Source: Verpa conica
Taxonomy: Eukaryota; Ascomycota; Pezizomycetes; Pezizales; Morchellaceae
Reading direction: 5' to 3'
Length of the DNA stretch: 64,000 bases
NCBI GenBank assembly: GCA_033030425.1
Contig: JAUFSD010000015.1
Span: 558,001-622,000, forward strand
Under the pieces are notes generated by a model. It worked only from the letters and a program-made list of their open reading frames with translations, was not told the DNA's origin and searched no databases. Of the stretch, positions 63,484 to 64,000 are shown one piece after another. Position 1 is the first letter of the stretch. The number at the start of each line of letters is the position of its first letter. A program made the translations under genes and the position numbers.

Positions 63484-64000
63484 ATGGCAGCTCGTCCAAC
63501 AACAAAACCCTCCGTCGGGTCTATCACTTGGATTGCAAATGAGCGAGCAACTATACAACAGCTTGGGGAGCAAGATGCGGAAGATTTCACGTTCGCAGCT
63601 CGGAATGACCTGGAGTGGTTGAATGAGCACATGGCCGATATCTTTGAGCGAAATCATGTGTATGTCCATCGAAGAGGTTTCTTTGTCTACTTTCGATAAA
63701 TTATTTATCGCTAATACTTTTTTATCCTCAGTGATATGGCTGAGCTGCTCAAGACTCCCGGGAGATTACGAGGGCAAAAAACTCCTAGAACTGGGCGGAA
63801 ACAAATTCGCCCTGGACAGGGACGTGAGGTTAGTACCTCGAATTTCTGCACCCTCGTTGCTGCTGGTGTATTTTGTCATTAACGCGTAGCTATAGCCCCT
63901 CGCTAACATTGACTTTAATCAGCCTGCCAACGATAGCACAGTCGACAATCCATTCTTCACTGACTATGCGGTTTCTTCACTTCCTAGCAACAAACAGATG
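63484..64000 (+). CDS. INCENP/Sli15/Pic1-like inner centromere protein, 5' part
   Basis: Partial gene, cut by the window end. Exons 63484-63659, 63732-63828 and 63923 onward stay in frame to base 64000, giving the first 117 residues. INCENP is the scaffold of the chromosomal passenger complex that places Aurora kinase at centromeres and spindle. The visible part matches the N-terminal centromere-targeting box in pattern: RNDLEWLNEHMADIFERN, a linker, then ELLKTPGRLRG and KTPRTGRK, like the short WL-E...F...KTP pattern of animal INCENP. The diagnostic C-terminal IN-box lies beyond the window, so the call rests on the N-terminus only. Splice sites are GTATGT/CAG and GTTAGT/CAG. Confidence 0.62.

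Overview
This window is nuclear DNA of a filamentous ascomycete (Pezizomycotina). The signs are intron-rich genes with short GT-AG introns (mostly 45-150 nt), orthologues typical of these fungi (UDP-galactopyranose mutase, Nma111 protease, HIS5, PRMT3, fungal INCENP) and long intergenic stretches. Some of these stretches are AT-rich and dense in stop codons. The class cannot be fixed from sequence alone; the spacious, repeat-scarred intergenic DNA would fit a Pezizomycetes-like genome, which is inference.

Layout from left to right. 1-7 kb: a solo F-box/ankyrin gene, then a minus-strand drug/metabolite transporter fused to a DUF3431 domain. 8.5-10.6 kb: UDP-galactopyranose mutase, head-to-head with that transporter. 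12.7-19.6 kb: an HDHD5/CECR5-type HAD phosphatase (-), an aldo/keto reductase (+) and a secreted GMC oxidoreductase (-), the last two convergent. 19.6-23.4 kb: a desert with no ORF of 60 codons, holding a fold-back element. 23.4-29.3 kb: an ankyrin+DIL protein (+), a GFA/CENP-V zinc protein (+) and an OGFr-domain protein (-). 32.4-34.1 kb: a glutamine-rich putative regulator (-) with more than 9 kb of gene-free DNA upstream. 43.2-46.2 kb: a TBC Rab-GAP (-). 50-51.7 kb: galactokinase (-). 53.7-55 kb: histidinol-phosphate aminotransferase (+). 55.3-58.9 kb: Nma111 HtrA-like protease (-). 59.8-60.3 kb: a small orphan gene (-). 61-62.8 kb: PRMT3 (+). 63.5 kb to the end: the 5' part of an INCENP/Sli15/Pic1-like gene (+), cut by the window edge.

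Most genes are unrelated housekeeping loci. The one functional pairing suggested by position is the transporter and UDP-galactopyranose mutase divergon, a possible galactofuranose module. Galactokinase 40 kb away also feeds galactose metabolism but is not linked in any obvious way. All exon structures were built by hand from splice consensus, reading-frame continuity and family motifs. Each complete multi-exon model sums to a whole number of codons with one stop. No rRNA, tRNA, CRISPR array or intact transposon was recognised.
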